From: Saprospiraceae bacterium
GTDB taxonomy: Bacteria; Bacteroidota; Bacteroidia; Chitinophagales; Saprospiraceae
Direction: 5' to 3'
Length of the DNA stretch: 64,000 bases
NCBI GenBank assembly: GCA_020627705.1
Contig: JAHDGJ010000005.1
Coordinates: 1 to 64,000 of the forward strand
The position numbers and the translations under genes are program-made. The notes under the pieces were generated by a model. It was not told the DNA's origin and did no database searches. It worked only from the letters and a program-made list of their open reading frames with translations. This document shows, piece after piece, positions 36,701 through 46,141 of the stretch (its first letter is position 1; each line of letters opens with the position of its first letter).

Positions 36701-37339
36701 ACCATTGCTCCAATTGTATTGAATATTGCCCCAACCTCCAGTCGAACCAAGAGCAATTGATCCATTAAATTGACAATCCTGAGCGGTAATGGTTGGTGCA
36801 GTGGCTTCCAATTCGAATGAATCCATCCAATCTTCAAACCATGAAGCATTGATTGCACCGGTTTCGAAAATTCGATTATCATATCCATTAATAATGTAAA
36901 TCGTAGGCCAATAAGGCACCGCAAAATCGTTTACTACAAAACTTGTCGGGGCATCGATGATCGGGTAAGTTGTGCCTGTCACCCAGTCTCCTTGGGTTCC
37001 TCCCGAACAACCGGACGGGCCATAAAGGCAATTGGTATTAGTCCCTGTATCTCCTTCAATAAAGAAGGCCATGGCTATGTCACTTCCGTTGGGGCCATTG
37101 GCATCGTAAAAGTCCCTTATAGCATGCGTATTGTGATAGCTCCAACATGGAGGGCACCAAGTTGCTGAAAAGTCAATGATCACATGTTTGTTTTGATCCA
37201 AATAATCTGCATAGAGACTATGTGAAACGCCGTTTAAATCTGTTAATGTAAAGTCTGGAGAAATGGAACCATCAGCTAGCTGTGAAAATCCATTAAGATT
37301 AATTGTCCCAACAAATAGAAAAACAAGAAGTGTTCGCAT
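33779..37339 (-). CDS. Large secreted protein: thioredoxin-like + SprB repeats + T9SS sorting domain
   Basis: 1186 aa. After the signal peptide comes a TlpA/AhpC-like thioredoxin domain (PDFTLTDLNG ... VIIDFSATWCPPCW with Cys62 and Cys65). The middle is a series of ~70-90 aa beta repeats, with SprB-type signatures such as YLWSNGS, LAAGTYSVVVTDELGC, and conserved Cys in each unit, and PKD-like pieces. The end is a T9SS sorting domain (FPNPAKDWLNVKL ... LTAGVYLLNIETARGIAVKKMNVLR, in parts). It is predicted to be a surface adhesin carrying a redox domain, an uncommon pairing. Confidence 0.9.
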   Translation of the reverse strand: MRTLLVFLFVGTINLNGFSQLADGSISPDFTLTDLNGVSHSLYADYLDQNKHVIIDFSATWCPPCWSYHNTHAIRDFYDANGPNGSDIAMAFFIEGDTGTNTNCLYGPSGCSGGTQGDWVTGTTYPIIDAPTSFVVNDFAVPYWPTIYIINGYDNRIFETGAINASWFEDWMDSFELEATAPTITAQDCQFNGSIALGSTGGWGNIQYNWSNGVFGPVNDNLEAGDYYVTLTDGNGYFIERGPYTVPFNLTNGNFNVLTVNQENVSCFGSTDGMVVVDVPNEPNINYQWSNGSSSNTADGLAPGIHSLLVFDDQGCSDMETFTISEPAPLNASHSIEHPNCDSSDGMITISVNGGTPPYEYQINGTFYTDNQIQNLPADVYDVTIYDFNNCTSYFTTELVGDDIPVALSSVNGMLDCANTEVELYATGSSSNSFYNWFDSNGVSVGSGNQILVNSADDYQLIVTNSNGCTAESFVTVDEDYTPPSLATEDATLTCASNSVTLCMTATDASNVFWDVNGQQINELCIEVEAPGTYYAFAEGANGCQSSSSALVSTDLDIPVAQINAVEVLTCTNTTEIITAEITGDVSDFSISWTSTDGNILNQISPLQIEVDAPGVYELNVIDNDSGCELTTNVLVEEFINTPMSLFSAVNNNDYLELIDLSMGSPSSWEWTIDGAVVSTSSSFDFPLTGELVYEVCLTISNECSTDLTCSQVSIVPALSSSSVIEHVDCFGNNNGAVLVFVEGGVPPYEVEVNGPNGFNGDQLELSNLAPGDYNFIIRDSEFREMQLSISIEEPTAIQTSFFSENPLCYDFVTGSIELNVEGGTGTYTYLWSNGSAESTIDNLAAGTYSVVVTDELGCTDTEEVLLTQPNEIVESGVLQQVTCSGESNGSITLSVVGGTGTLALDWSQGLEGLTNANLGPGTYELLITDENGCSLESAYFITEPDPIQESSVLEHVSCFGESSGSITLSVTGGTGEYDLLWNDDLEGEINEALLAGTYTVQISDENECSLTAMYTITQPNQLEIQLEDITDDFNGEGGSISVNVLGGVEPYEYNWSNGMDTEDVSALPAGTYTLEVIDANGCSLISETFEIEFISDLNDISTLDRFKVFPNPAKDWLNVKLDFNIEEKGRLSIIDQLGKEVLVQNFGGDQHYLYQFDTSNLTAGVYLLNIETARGIAVKKMNVLR

Positions 37340-37387
37340 GATTGTGTTTTCAAATATGCTGGAAGATTAAAAAGCTTTTGCTAAAAG

Positions 37388-38734
37388 CTACATTTTGGGG
37401 CCACCCATGTTTTGCATTTGTTGCATAAAACGGTCCATGTTGTTGCCTTTACTCATCATATGCATCATTTTACGCATTTGATTGAATTGCTTAATAAACA
37501 TGTTTATCTCATGAATATTTCGACCGCATCCCTTAGCTATTCTTCGTTTTCTACTCATATTGAGTAATTCGGGTTTGCTGCGTTCGTCAGGAGTCATAGA
37601 ATGAATAATAGATTCTACTTTAGAAAAAGCCGAATCGTCAATGTCGATGTTCTTTGTCATCTTATTCATCCCCGGAATCATCTTCATCAATGATTTCATG
37701 TCTCCCATCTTTTTGATTTGCGCCATCTGACCTAGGAAATCATTAAAATCAAATTTGTTTTTCTTGATTTTCTTTTCAATTCTTTTGGCCTCTTTTTCAT
37801 CAAATTGCTCCTGTGCTTTTTCAACGAAAGAAACAATATCCCCCATTCCCAAAATACGCTGGGCCATTCGATCTGGATGGAAGACATCCATTTCGCTCAT
37901 TTTCTCTCCTGTGCTTATAAACTTGATGGGTTTCCCAACAGTATATTTTACAGTGAGCGCGGCTCCACCTCGTGTATCTCCATCTAATTTGGTCAGCACC
38001 ACCCCATCGTAGTTTATTCTTTCGTTGAAGGCTTTCGCTGTATTTACGGCATCCTGTCCAGTCATAGAATCCACTACAAATAAGGTCTCCGTAGGATTGA
38101 TCGAATTTCGAATTTCTTCGATTTCATCCATCATTTCTTCATCAACTGCCAATCGACCTGCTGTATCTACAATAACCACATCATAACTGTTGGCTTTGGC
38201 GAAAGCAATTCCATTTTGTGCAATCGATACGGGGCTTTTGTTTTCTGGTTCCTTATAAATTCCTGCACCTACTTGATCTGCAACTACAGTCAATTGATCT
38301 ATGGCAGCAGGTCTGTATACATCACAAGCAATAAGTAAAGGTTTTTTGCTTTTCTTTTCTTTTAAATATTTGGAAAGCTTACCACTGAAGGTCGTTTTAC
38401 CTGACCCTTGTAGACCAGCGATTAATACAATACCGGGATTTCCTTTCACGCTGATGCCTTCTGTATCCCCACCCATGAGATCGACGAGTTCGTCCATCAC
38501 AATTTTTACCATTAGCTCCCCTGGCTTCACACTGTTGAGCACGTTCGAACTACCTAACGCTCTGTCTTTGATCTTATCGGTAAACTCTTTGGCAATTTTG
38601 TAGTTAACATCCGCTGCGACCAAGGCCCTTCTAATCTCCTTTATAGACTGCGCAACATTTAACTCTGTTAACTTGCCTTCTCCTTTGAGGTTTTTAAAGG
38701 CAGATTCCAGTTTTTCATTAAGATTTTCAAACAT
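37388..38734 (-). CDS. ffh: Signal recognition particle protein Ffh
   Basis: 448 aa GTPase that, with 4.5S RNA, binds signal peptides on nascent chains and docks to FtsY. N-domain, G-domain with GLQGSGKTTFSGKL (P-loop), DVYRPAAIDQL, DTAGRL and TKLDGDTRGGA, then a Met-rich M domain (MRKMMHMMSKGNNMDRFMQQM) ending in GGPKM. Length is typical. Divergent from the CHAP gene. Confidence 0.97.
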   Translation of the reverse strand: MFENLNEKLESAFKNLKGEGKLTELNVAQSIKEIRRALVAADVNYKIAKEFTDKIKDRALGSSNVLNSVKPGELMVKIVMDELVDLMGGDTEGISVKGNPGIVLIAGLQGSGKTTFSGKLSKYLKEKKSKKPLLIACDVYRPAAIDQLTVVADQVGAGIYKEPENKSPVSIAQNGIAFAKANSYDVVIVDTAGRLAVDEEMMDEIEEIRNSINPTETLFVVDSMTGQDAVNTAKAFNERINYDGVVLTKLDGDTRGGAALTVKYTVGKPIKFISTGEKMSEMDVFHPDRMAQRILGMGDIVSFVEKAQEQFDEKEAKRIEKKIKKNKFDFNDFLGQMAQIKKMGDMKSLMKMIPGMNKMTKNIDIDDSAFSKVESIIHSMTPDERSKPELLNMSRKRRIAKGCGRNIHEINMFIKQFNQMRKMMHMMSKGNNMDRFMQQMQNMGGPKM

Positions 38735-38817
38735 AAACGTTAAACTTTAACTCTATTATTAACACAAATAGTCGAACCATTGTGGGCGCAAAAATCGTTA
38801 TTTTTATGATTAGCCGC

Positions 38818-39405
38818 ATGAAGGATCTTACAAATATTTGCATGGCAAACTTAAAATATACTTTTTTCTTATTGGCATGTGCTTTTCTAATTGCCAGTCA
38901 TCATCCCAAAGAAGGAGTTGCCATCGATCAATTGGATGGGGTTAACATTTATTACAATGGCAATCCAGAAAATGTTTTTGGGAGAAATGTTACCGATGAC
39001 GGTTATAATTTGGGGCTAAAATATCAATGTGTCGAGTTCGTTAAACGCTACTACCTTCAAACCATGGGACATAAGATGACCGAATCGTATGGCCATGCAA
39101 AAGACTATTTTGATCAAAGCATTGAAGACAAAGGATTTAATGAAACCAGAGGCTTGATGCAATACAGAAATACCCGAAATTTTTTGCCAGAGGTAGGCGA
39201 TATTTTGGTTTTTGATGGAAACGAAAAAAACCCTTTCGGACATATGGGTATTGTAAGCAAGGTGGAGAAAGAAGAAATCGAAATCGTCCAGCAAAACTGG
39301 GGGCTAAAATCAAGGCATCGGATCAAACTTGTGGAATACAAAAACATTTGGACTGTGGCTGATTTTAATGTTTTGGGATGGTTGAGAAAGGAAAATTTAG
39401 AATAA
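38818..39405 (+). CDS. CHAP domain amidase-like protein
   Basis: About 195 aa, exported. The CHAP catalytic Cys is in YQCVEFVKRYY and the His in GHMGIVSKV, with a later polar residue in QQNWG; such domains cleave peptidoglycan or glutathionylspermidine-type amides. ATG 38818 (MKDLTNICMANLKYTFFLL) or 38842 gives a plausible signal; a GTG at 38782 is unlikely because a one-mismatch -7 element TATTTTTA lies between it and these ATGs. Divergent from ffh; upstream of the OmpA-like gene. Confidence 0.83.
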   Translation: MKDLTNICMANLKYTFFLLACAFLIASHHPKEGVAIDQLDGVNIYYNGNPENVFGRNVTDDGYNLGLKYQCVEFVKRYYLQTMGHKMTESYGHAKDYFDQSIEDKGFNETRGLMQYRNTRNFLPEVGDILVFDGNEKNPFGHMGIVSKVEKEEIEIVQQNWGLKSRHRIKLVEYKNIWTVADFNVLGWLRKENLE

Positions 39406-39488
39406 AGTTCTTTATCATACTTTGTATCTTTTGTAGAGTCAATTACGTTCCAACTATATATTATACACTTAATAGTAAACTTTTTATT

Positions 39489-41252
39489 TTGAAGAACTTC
39501 TTGTCCTTATTGATTTTACTTTTTTCATTTTCTCTTGTTGCTCAAGAGAATGTAGTCATTGATAGATATGCACAATCAAGTGATTTTGGCTCTATCAATC
39601 ATCTCATAATCGGAAAAAACAACAATAAGTGGTTAGCCACCGATAACGGAGTATTTAAACTGGCTTCCTTTGAAGGCAAGGCCACGGCTATTGGCAAAAA
39701 AACAAAAGCAACGCAGCTTTTACAAAACAATCGAGGAGATGTATGGGCAGCCTATGCTGATGGCACAGTAGAAATGCTCAACGGCGAAACATCGATCAAG
39801 GTGTCTGAAGAAAAAATAGCCATACGTTCTATGGAATTTATCAAATCCAAATTGTGGATTGGTACGGACCAAGGACTTTTTGTTTATGGCTCAAAATCTA
39901 AAAAGCTTTTACATCATTTTACCTCAGACAATTCCAAACTAAAATCCAACTCAATAAATTTTGTCCACTTGGATCTTTATGATGCTGTATGGGTGGGTAC
40001 AAACAAAGGTGTTGCCAGGTTTATTAATGAAAAATGCAAAAAGGTCTATGACTCTGGCATGGACTTTAAGGTTATCACCGAGAAAAACAGCGAACGTTGG
40101 ATGGTCACAGATGAAGAAATGTTTATCGTCTACGATGAAAACAGATGGAATACCATTGGACTAAAGGACGATATCCACAATGGAAGAATCAATGATATGG
40201 TAATTGATGGGAAAGGAAATGTATACATCGCCTCTAACAAACTCGTCAAACTTGACCCATACAATGCAACTATAGAATCTTATTCGGATGACTTAGGACT
40301 CTTAAGTAAAAAATGTTTGACGCTTTCTAGTGATGCCTACAACCATGTGTACATAGGGACGGCAGATGCGGGGTTATTTCGACTTAGGTTTTCGGATACC
40401 GCCATCGAAACCCTGAGTGCCACTTGTCTTTTGGAAAAACCAATCAGTTGTTATGGAAAAACAGACGCTGAGTTAAAAGTAATCACCGTAGGTGGGACTC
40501 CTCCCTATCGATATAAATGGAGCGATAGTTCATTGAAAGGAAACAATCCAAAAGGTTTGAAGGCTGGCACATATCAAGTAACCGTTACAGACAAAAAGAA
40601 AGTTGAGTTTGAAATAGAAATGACTTTCGAAGAACCTGAAGAAATAAACATCAGTTTGCTTGAGAGCAGAGGGGTCTCGGGATTCAACAAAAGAGATGGC
40701 TTCTTAAAGGTGCAAGCCTTTGGAAAAAACAATGACTTTTCGTATTCATGGAGTAACGGCAAAAAAGGCGACGCAATCAAAAGGCTAAGCCCAAAAGAAT
40801 ATACTGTTACAGCGACTGATGCGAATGGCTGCACGGCTGTTGCGAGCTATGAAGTGTCCAAAGGAAAGCTTATGCCCGAATTGGACATAACTAAATTGGA
40901 AGTTGGCCAAACCCTTCGAATAAATCACTTGTATTTCAAAGCAGACAGTAGTGTGATCACTGACCAATCCTACGAAGTACTAGATGAAGTCTTTGAGTTT
41001 CTCAATACCAACAATAAAGTAGTCATCGAAATTGGTGGACATACCAACAACATACCGAGCCACGAGTATTGTGATTATTTATCCAATTCGAGAGCACAAA
41101 ACGTTGCGACCTACATGTACAACAAGGGAATAGCAGAAACGCGGATTGTTTACAAAGGTTATGGCAAACGTAACCCAATTGCGAAAAACACCTCTTTAGC
41201 AGGACGAAAGAAAAATCAGCGTGTGGAGATAAAAATTCTCTCAGTCGAATAA
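39489..41252 (+). CDS. Propeller + SprB repeats + OmpA C-terminal domain protein
   Basis: 587 aa. Starting from TTG 39489 (MKNFLSLLILLFSFSLVAQ) it has a normal signal peptide; a start at 39378 would overlap the CHAP gene and bury the signal. Residues ~20-330 are WD/two-component-regulator-type propeller blades (NNKWLATDNGVFKLA, WIGTDQGLFVY, VWVGTNKGVARF). Two SprB-like repeats follow, then an OmpA peptidoglycan-binding domain (LYFKADSSVITDQ ... IEIGGHTNN ... LSNSRAQNVATYM). The protein would be anchored to peptidoglycan with its propeller in the periplasm or at the surface. Confidence 0.85.
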   Translation: MKNFLSLLILLFSFSLVAQENVVIDRYAQSSDFGSINHLIIGKNNNKWLATDNGVFKLASFEGKATAIGKKTKATQLLQNNRGDVWAAYADGTVEMLNGETSIKVSEEKIAIRSMEFIKSKLWIGTDQGLFVYGSKSKKLLHHFTSDNSKLKSNSINFVHLDLYDAVWVGTNKGVARFINEKCKKVYDSGMDFKVITEKNSERWMVTDEEMFIVYDENRWNTIGLKDDIHNGRINDMVIDGKGNVYIASNKLVKLDPYNATIESYSDDLGLLSKKCLTLSSDAYNHVYIGTADAGLFRLRFSDTAIETLSATCLLEKPISCYGKTDAELKVITVGGTPPYRYKWSDSSLKGNNPKGLKAGTYQVTVTDKKKVEFEIEMTFEEPEEINISLLESRGVSGFNKRDGFLKVQAFGKNNDFSYSWSNGKKGDAIKRLSPKEYTVTATDANGCTAVASYEVSKGKLMPELDITKLEVGQTLRINHLYFKADSSVITDQSYEVLDEVFEFLNTNNKVVIEIGGHTNNIPSHEYCDYLSNSRAQNVATYMYNKGIAETRIVYKGYGKRNPIAKNTSLAGRKKNQRVEIKILSVE

Positions 41253-41399
41253 GTTCTGGGGTTTTCATTCTACCTCATTATTAGCAACACCCAACCTCTC
41301 TTTCATATTTTAATAATTTATATAAATTATTTAACGATATGATTTTTTCGTATTTTAAGGTGATAACGATTCTTAAATCAACTTAAAAAAGAGATAATA

Positions 41400-42098
41400 A
41401 TGAAAAAATTAATGGCAGAATTTATTGGCACGATGTGGCTAGTATTAGGGGGTTGTGGTAGTGCCGTACTCGCAGCAGGAATTCCAAATATTGGAATTGG
41501 TCTTGTTGGCGTCTCCCTTGCATTCGGTCTCACAGTATTAACCGGAGCATACGCTTTGGGACATATTTCTGGAGGTCATTTTAATCCCGCGGTATCCATA
41601 GGATTATGGATGGGTGGAAGATTTGAAATGAAAAATCTATTGCCATACATCGGAGCTCAGTTACTGGGGGGAGCTTTGGGTGCTGCAATACTTTATCTTA
41701 TTGTTAGCAGTGCTGCTGATTTCTCAGGAGTAGGTACCGCACCTGGTGCATTTGCCACAAACTTCTATGATGCAAATGTTTACGGAGTTAACTTCGGAAT
41801 GGTTGGAGCTCTGGTTACTGAAATTGTTATGACCTTTATGTTTCTGATTGTGATCCTTGGAGCAACGCACAAAAACGCGTCTCCAGGATTTGGAGGAATG
41901 GCAATTGGTTTAGCTTTGACCTTAATACACTTAATCAGTATACCGGTAACAAACACTTCTGTTAATCCTGCGAGAAGTACTGCAGTTGCCATATTTGCAG
42001 AAGCCAATGCACTGGGTCAACTTTGGTTGTTCTGGGTTGCTCCAATTGTAGGTGCAATTTTAGCAGGCTTAGTCTACAAGTTTATGACTTCAGATTAA
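41400..42098 (+). CDS. aqpZ: Aquaporin AqpZ
   Basis: 232-aa major intrinsic protein with six transmembrane segments and both NPA motifs, GGHFNPAVS and [10 protein letters not shown]; the Arg after the second NPA is the selectivity-filter Arg of water channels. It lies between the OmpA-like gene and a convergent peroxiredoxin-like gene, ended by an intrinsic terminator. Water transport is family knowledge. Confidence 0.96.
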   Translation: MKKLMAEFIGTMWLVLGGCGSAVLAAGIPNIGIGLVGVSLAFGLTVLTGAYALGHISGGHFNPAVSIGLWMGGRFEMKNLLPYIGAQLLGGALGAAILYLIVSSAADFSGVGTAPGAFATNFYDANVYGVNFGMVGALVTEIVMTFMFLIVILGATHKNASPGFGGMAIGLALTLIHLISIPVTNTSVNPARSTAVAIFAEANALGQLWLFWVAPIVGAILAGLVYKFMTSD

Positions 42099-42123
42099 GA
42101 ATATATCTCAATCACAAAAAATT

Positions 42124-42152
42124 AAGGCGCGTGTTTATCATGCGCCTTTTTT
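42124..42152 (+). terminator. Intrinsic terminator of aqpZ
   Basis: 10-bp stem AAGGCGCGTG/CATGCGCCTT (one G-T pair), loop TTTAT, then T4. It lies 2 nt before the end of the convergent redoxin gene. Confidence 0.85.
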
Positions 42153-42153
42153 A

Positions 42154-42834
42154 TTACAAAGCGTTTAGAATTTCATCAAGTGAAGAGCGTTTGGTATAGT
42201 CATGTTCGTAATGACTATATCTCACCTTACCATCTTGCCCAATTACAAATGTAGCAGGAACAGGAAGAAAGATGTCTTCATTTTTAGTACTATCATTGGC
42301 TAGCATTTCTGACAACTTATCACTTGCCTTGTACTTTACATTATACTTCTCCATGATTTCGAATGAAGGATCAGAAATAAAATTATAGGAAGCTGAAGAC
42401 TTTTTTGCTGCATCCATTTGAGCCTGTGCATTTTCAGGAGAAATGGCTATCAATTGAACGTTCTTTTCCTTTAACAATTCAATGTTCTCTTCCAAAAGTG
42501 CTAAATGCTTTATACAAATCGGGCACCAGGTACCTCTATAAAAAACCAAAACTACAGGACCTTCCATAAGCAGTGACCTCAACTGAAAATCACTTTTATT
42601 AGATGATCTCCCAATAAAATCTGGAGCAATTTCACCTATTTGTAATCCACCCAATTCGTTTCTAGCATCTTCTATCATACCTCTAAACAGTAAGGCTTTT
42701 GATTCTTCTTTGAAGTCTTTTTCTTCTTTTTTTGTTTCTATAGATACTGCATCAGATTTGCTCTCTTTACTTTGATTCCCATTGCAAGAAATAAGAAGAG
42801 ATAAAGCGGCTATTGTCCAGAAAAATTCTTTCAT
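42154..42834 (-). CDS. Peroxiredoxin-like (AhpC/TSA family) lipoprotein
   Basis: 226 aa with lipobox LISC (Cys17). A long charged linker (~residues 20-60) leads to a thioredoxin-fold redoxin domain with FYRGTWCPICIKHL, where the first Cys is the peroxidatic position. It also has PDFIGRSSNKSDF and a later PATFVIGQDGKVRY. It probably reduces peroxides or protein disulfides in the periplasm. Divergent from the tag-like gene. Confidence 0.85.
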   Translation of the reverse strand: MKEFFWTIAALSLLISCNGNQSKESKSDAVSIETKKEEKDFKEESKALLFRGMIEDARNELGGLQIGEIAPDFIGRSSNKSDFQLRSLLMEGPVVLVFYRGTWCPICIKHLALLEENIELLKEKNVQLIAISPENAQAQMDAAKKSSASYNFISDPSFEIMEKYNVKYKASDKLSEMLANDSTKNEDIFLPVPATFVIGQDGKVRYSHYEHDYTKRSSLDEILNAL

Positions 42835-42857
42835 TTGATTAGTTTAAGAACACAAAG

Positions 42858-43436
42858 ATGAAAAATAGATGTGAATGGTGCTTATCAAGTGAATTATATA
42901 TAGACTACCACGACAAAGAATGGGGAGTACCAGAATTTGAAGATCAAAAGCTGTTCGAAATGATCAATCTGGAGGGAGCACAAGCCGGATTAAGTTGGAT
43001 TACTATATTAAGGAAAAGAGAGGGCTATCTCAAAGCATTTGACCATTTTGATCCTAATAAGATAATTAAGTACTCTGATAAAAAATTGGAAAGCCTAAGA
43101 GACAACCCAGAAATCGTACGCAACAAACTCAAGATACGTGCGGTAAAAACAAATGCCGAAGCATACCTAAAAATTAAAGATTCAGGGAGAAAGTTCAGTA
43201 GTTATTTGTGGAATTTTGTTAATGGCCAACCCATACAAAATGATTTTAACTCAAGAGATAAGGTGCCTGCTACAAGCCCCATTTCGGATAAAATGAGCAA
43301 ACAACTAAAAAAGGACGGTTTCAAGTTTGTTGGAAGCACCATATGCTATGCCTTTATGCAAGCATGCGGCATGGTCAACGATCACACCACATCATGCTTT
43401 CGATATCAAGAGATAGAAGCAATGAATGGCAAATAA
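42858..43436 (+). CDS. tag: DNA-3-methyladenine glycosylase I
   Basis: 192 aa base-excision enzyme for 3-methyladenine. The zinc ligands of the family are all present: Cys5, His18, His176 and Cys180 (RCEWC, YHDKEWG, DHTTSCF). The motif EGAQAGLSWITILRKREGY and the WxFVNG segment are also typical of Tag. Start at ATG 42858, divergent from the redoxin gene. Confidence 0.96.
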   Translation: MKNRCEWCLSSELYIDYHDKEWGVPEFEDQKLFEMINLEGAQAGLSWITILRKREGYLKAFDHFDPNKIIKYSDKKLESLRDNPEIVRNKLKIRAVKTNAEAYLKIKDSGRKFSSYLWNFVNGQPIQNDFNSRDKVPATSPISDKMSKQLKKDGFKFVGSTICYAFMQACGMVNDHTTSCFRYQEIEAMNGK

Positions 43437-43502
43437 CATACATCAAATAAAAGCTATAGAAATATTAATAATTACCTGTTGCTATGTAAACTTCCACTTT
43501 GA

Positions 43503-45998
43503 CTATTTGAGCTTCACTACTTTATTGATGAAATGTGCCTTAGATTCTTTGTCATAACCGTGAATAAAATAACTGCCCACAGTATAATTTGAAAAATCCA
43601 ACGAAACGCTACCAAGTCCATTGTTTCTAATTTGGTTTACTATCCGGCCCTGATCATCCATAACCCACAAAATGAGTTCTTGGCAATCACAATTAATATT
43701 CACTCTATCTACCGTAGGATTAGGATAAATCGAAACATCCATTTTTTCGCCCAATTGAATATTTTCAATATTAGATAGATTGGCCCAAAACGATGCCCAA
43801 GGTCTGGCCTGCTTAATAATCAGTTGTGACTCCGCAGTAATTTTATACTCGATTTCCATGGCAAACCCTTCTGCCCCTTGTGCTCCATAAAGGATATCAA
43901 ACTCATCATGAATGGTGGTGAGGAACCCACGCATTTGCTGAATATATGCTTCTTCCATAATCAATTCTCCAAATGGTACTAGATTTGAAAATCTAATGAC
44001 GATATAATCATCTTGCGTGGTCGGCTGCCTATCCATTATGATTTCTTCTGGTATGGAAAATTGATCTGGATTGGTTACTAAGTCTTCTCCCAATTGTGTA
44101 TTCAGGTAATAGGTATCATCGGTTTGATAAATAGGATCAATGCTCACTCCTACTCCATTGGCTATTTCATCCGAATAATTGGGATGACAAAGCACACCCA
44201 TAGAGGCTATAAAATGATCGATTCTATAAAAATCTCTTTCCTCATAGGCCCTAAAATTCCACATACTTGCATAGACCTGACGGATTGATTTTTGTATGTG
44301 CCCTTCGTCAGGATGTTGTGTTTTGGAAGTATATAGTCCGGCTCCACTGAATCCTGGCAAATCTTCGTTGTTGGTACTTGATCGACAGCGAACAGATGTA
44401 CCTTCTGGGAATTGGTCGTGCATTTCTTGCAAATCATCCAACATCCATTGTGGCATCTCTCCTTTACGTATATCCTTACGCAGAGAATCAAGCCTTTCCT
44501 CTCTAAATTCCCTGTTGCTCATAAATTCGGGATCGCTAATCATAGTAGTAATTTCATCAAAGAATCCATTGTAATTCATAAACTCTTGATAGTAGTAAAA
44601 TGGAATTCCGAAGCCATTTGGGATCGTATTTTCTGGAAATCCAAAAGTCCTCATTGTAGATAGGTTGGAACACTTTGCACCAAAACCATCTGACATATCA
44701 AAACCAATTTCATCCATGGGTAATATTTGAGTATAGCTCAAATTAAGTGCAGGTATTTGTTCTTTATCGGGTCGAATTCCTTCAAACCATTCGTTGAGCT
44801 CCTCGACTGTTGCTTCTCGTATAAAATAATCGTCTTGATCTGCTCTATAGTACACGGGTTTGTCTAATAATTCTAATATTTCCGGCTGCAACAAGGGTTC
44901 TCGAATGAAAGCATTGGGCACATTATCTTGAATAGCCCTCAAATTAACATGCGACAGAGGGGTTTGAATAAATGAAGTGATGATGCCTCCTACTCGCGGT
45001 AAGGTATTGGGCAATGATTCATACAATACAATATCTCTTGAACCCGGAGTTTCCTCTAAATCCATGAGGCGCAAGTAACCAAAACCTTCAGCAATGTTTA
45101 GTGCCAAATAGTCTATATCCTCATACAACTGATCCTCAAAAAGCACGGACACTCTTGAAGAATCATAGAGTTCTCTTTGATTGTTGTAAATGTTTTCGGA
45201 GTTGTCCGTTATGAACCAAGAAAAATTATTCTTTAGAAAAGGCATGTTGGCCGCCAATAATTCAAATGTCTTTTGAACCGTATCAAAAGGTTTACCATCT
45301 CCAAAGGTATAGGCGAAGCTAAAAACACCCAAGGTACCATTGTTTGAAGGAGTGGTCGGGCTGTAAATTATTTCTCCCGTTTGCAAATCATCGCCCCAAT
45401 AATCCCATCCTACAGCATCTGTAAAATCCCAATGATAAAAATGCGTATTGGTGTTTATAAAATAAATCTCCGGGGTATCCGAATCTTGATTTCGAATAGC
45501 AAACTTCACAAATTCTTGCCCGTCAAGAAAAGAAGCCCATGGTACGTTAGTGTCCGATAAAGACAACTCCTTCCATTGGGTTAAGCTATTGATAATTGGT
45601 GCGCCATCATTCGTACTAATAGGTTCGGCATAATTGAGAGGACCTCTCAATGGAATATCCTGATACTCCACCATATCGTCCACACCATCTAAATCGGTGT
45701 CAAAAGGCATGTTTCTAAAATGCTCAATAACTTGATAATGATCTTGTGGGTATGCCCCAAGTGGCTCGGTAATTACTGTTGTGCCTGCCTCACCTAGAGT
45801 AATTGAAGCGTTTAGTTTTTCGGTAGAAGAAGGATCATGCTTGACTTCTAGAATATAATACTTGTCTTCTGCAGAATTAACCGTCAATTCGACTTGACCA
45901 TTTTCATTTACCTCATAGGACTCAATCGGAACACCTTGACCAAACAGATTAAGGGCTAAAAAAAGAGAAAAAATTGAAGCTAGTATTGATCTTCTCAT
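43503..45998 (-). CDS. T9SS-secreted dikinase-like protein (GWD-type His + ATP-binding domains), copy 2
   Basis: 831 aa. Signal peptide (to about Gln21), an N-terminal beta domain, a Ca-binding-like loop [13 protein letters not shown] near 100-112, a middle region, then a phosphohistidine swivel-type motif [10 protein letters not shown] with His350. This precedes a PEP/pyruvate-binding-type ATP-grasp domain: [12 protein letters not shown] (~440), [21 protein letters not shown] (536-556, in parts), EIEYK (~715) and IIKQARPW (~727). A T9SS sorting domain ([12 protein letters not shown]) ends it. The order and LSHVxxRA match glucan, water dikinases. Transcribed from its own -7 element. Confidence 0.85.
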   Translation of the reverse strand: MRRSILASIFSLFLALNLFGQGVPIESYEVNENGQVELTVNSAEDKYYILEVKHDPSSTEKLNASITLGEAGTTVITEPLGAYPQDHYQVIEHFRNMPFDTDLDGVDDMVEYQDIPLRGPLNYAEPISTNDGAPIINSLTQWKELSLSDTNVPWASFLDGQEFVKFAIRNQDSDTPEIYFINTNTHFYHWDFTDAVGWDYWGDDLQTGEIIYSPTTPSNNGTLGVFSFAYTFGDGKPFDTVQKTFELLAANMPFLKNNFSWFITDNSENIYNNQRELYDSSRVSVLFEDQLYEDIDYLALNIAEGFGYLRLMDLEETPGSRDIVLYESLPNTLPRVGGIITSFIQTPLSHVNLRAIQDNVPNAFIREPLLQPEILELLDKPVYYRADQDDYFIREATVEELNEWFEGIRPDKEQIPALNLSYTQILPMDEIGFDMSDGFGAKCSNLSTMRTFGFPENTIPNGFGIPFYYYQEFMNYNGFFDEITTMISDPEFMSNREFREERLDSLRKDIRKGEMPQWMLDDLQEMHDQFPEGTSVRCRSSTNNEDLPGFSGAGLYTSKTQHPDEGHIQKSIRQVYASMWNFRAYEERDFYRIDHFIASMGVLCHPNYSDEIANGVGVSIDPIYQTDDTYYLNTQLGEDLVTNPDQFSIPEEIIMDRQPTTQDDYIVIRFSNLVPFGELIMEEAYIQQMRGFLTTIHDEFDILYGAQGAEGFAMEIEYKITAESQLIIKQARPWASFWANLSNIENIQLGEKMDVSIYPNPTVDRVNINCDCQELILWVMDDQGRIVNQIRNNGLGSVSLDFSNYTVGSYFIHGYDKESKAHFINKVVKLK

Positions 45999-46072
45999 CG
46001 GTATAATTTGTATCTGTTAATCCTTTTAAAACTGCACAAGCACTAAGTATACGATTCTCAGCAGTCTAAAGG

Positions 46073-46080
46073 CAAATATA
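46073..46080 (-). promoter_or_regulatory. Putative -7 promoter element of dikinase-like copy 2
   Basis: Reads TATATTTG on the minus strand (exact TAnnTTTG), expected start near 46066, leader of about 68 nt before the ATG at 45998. Confidence 0.55.
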
Positions 46081-46141
46081 TATTATGAAAAGTAAGAACT
46101 TCTAACGAGAAAGGAATTGTCCAAAATGACCAAACCCAATA

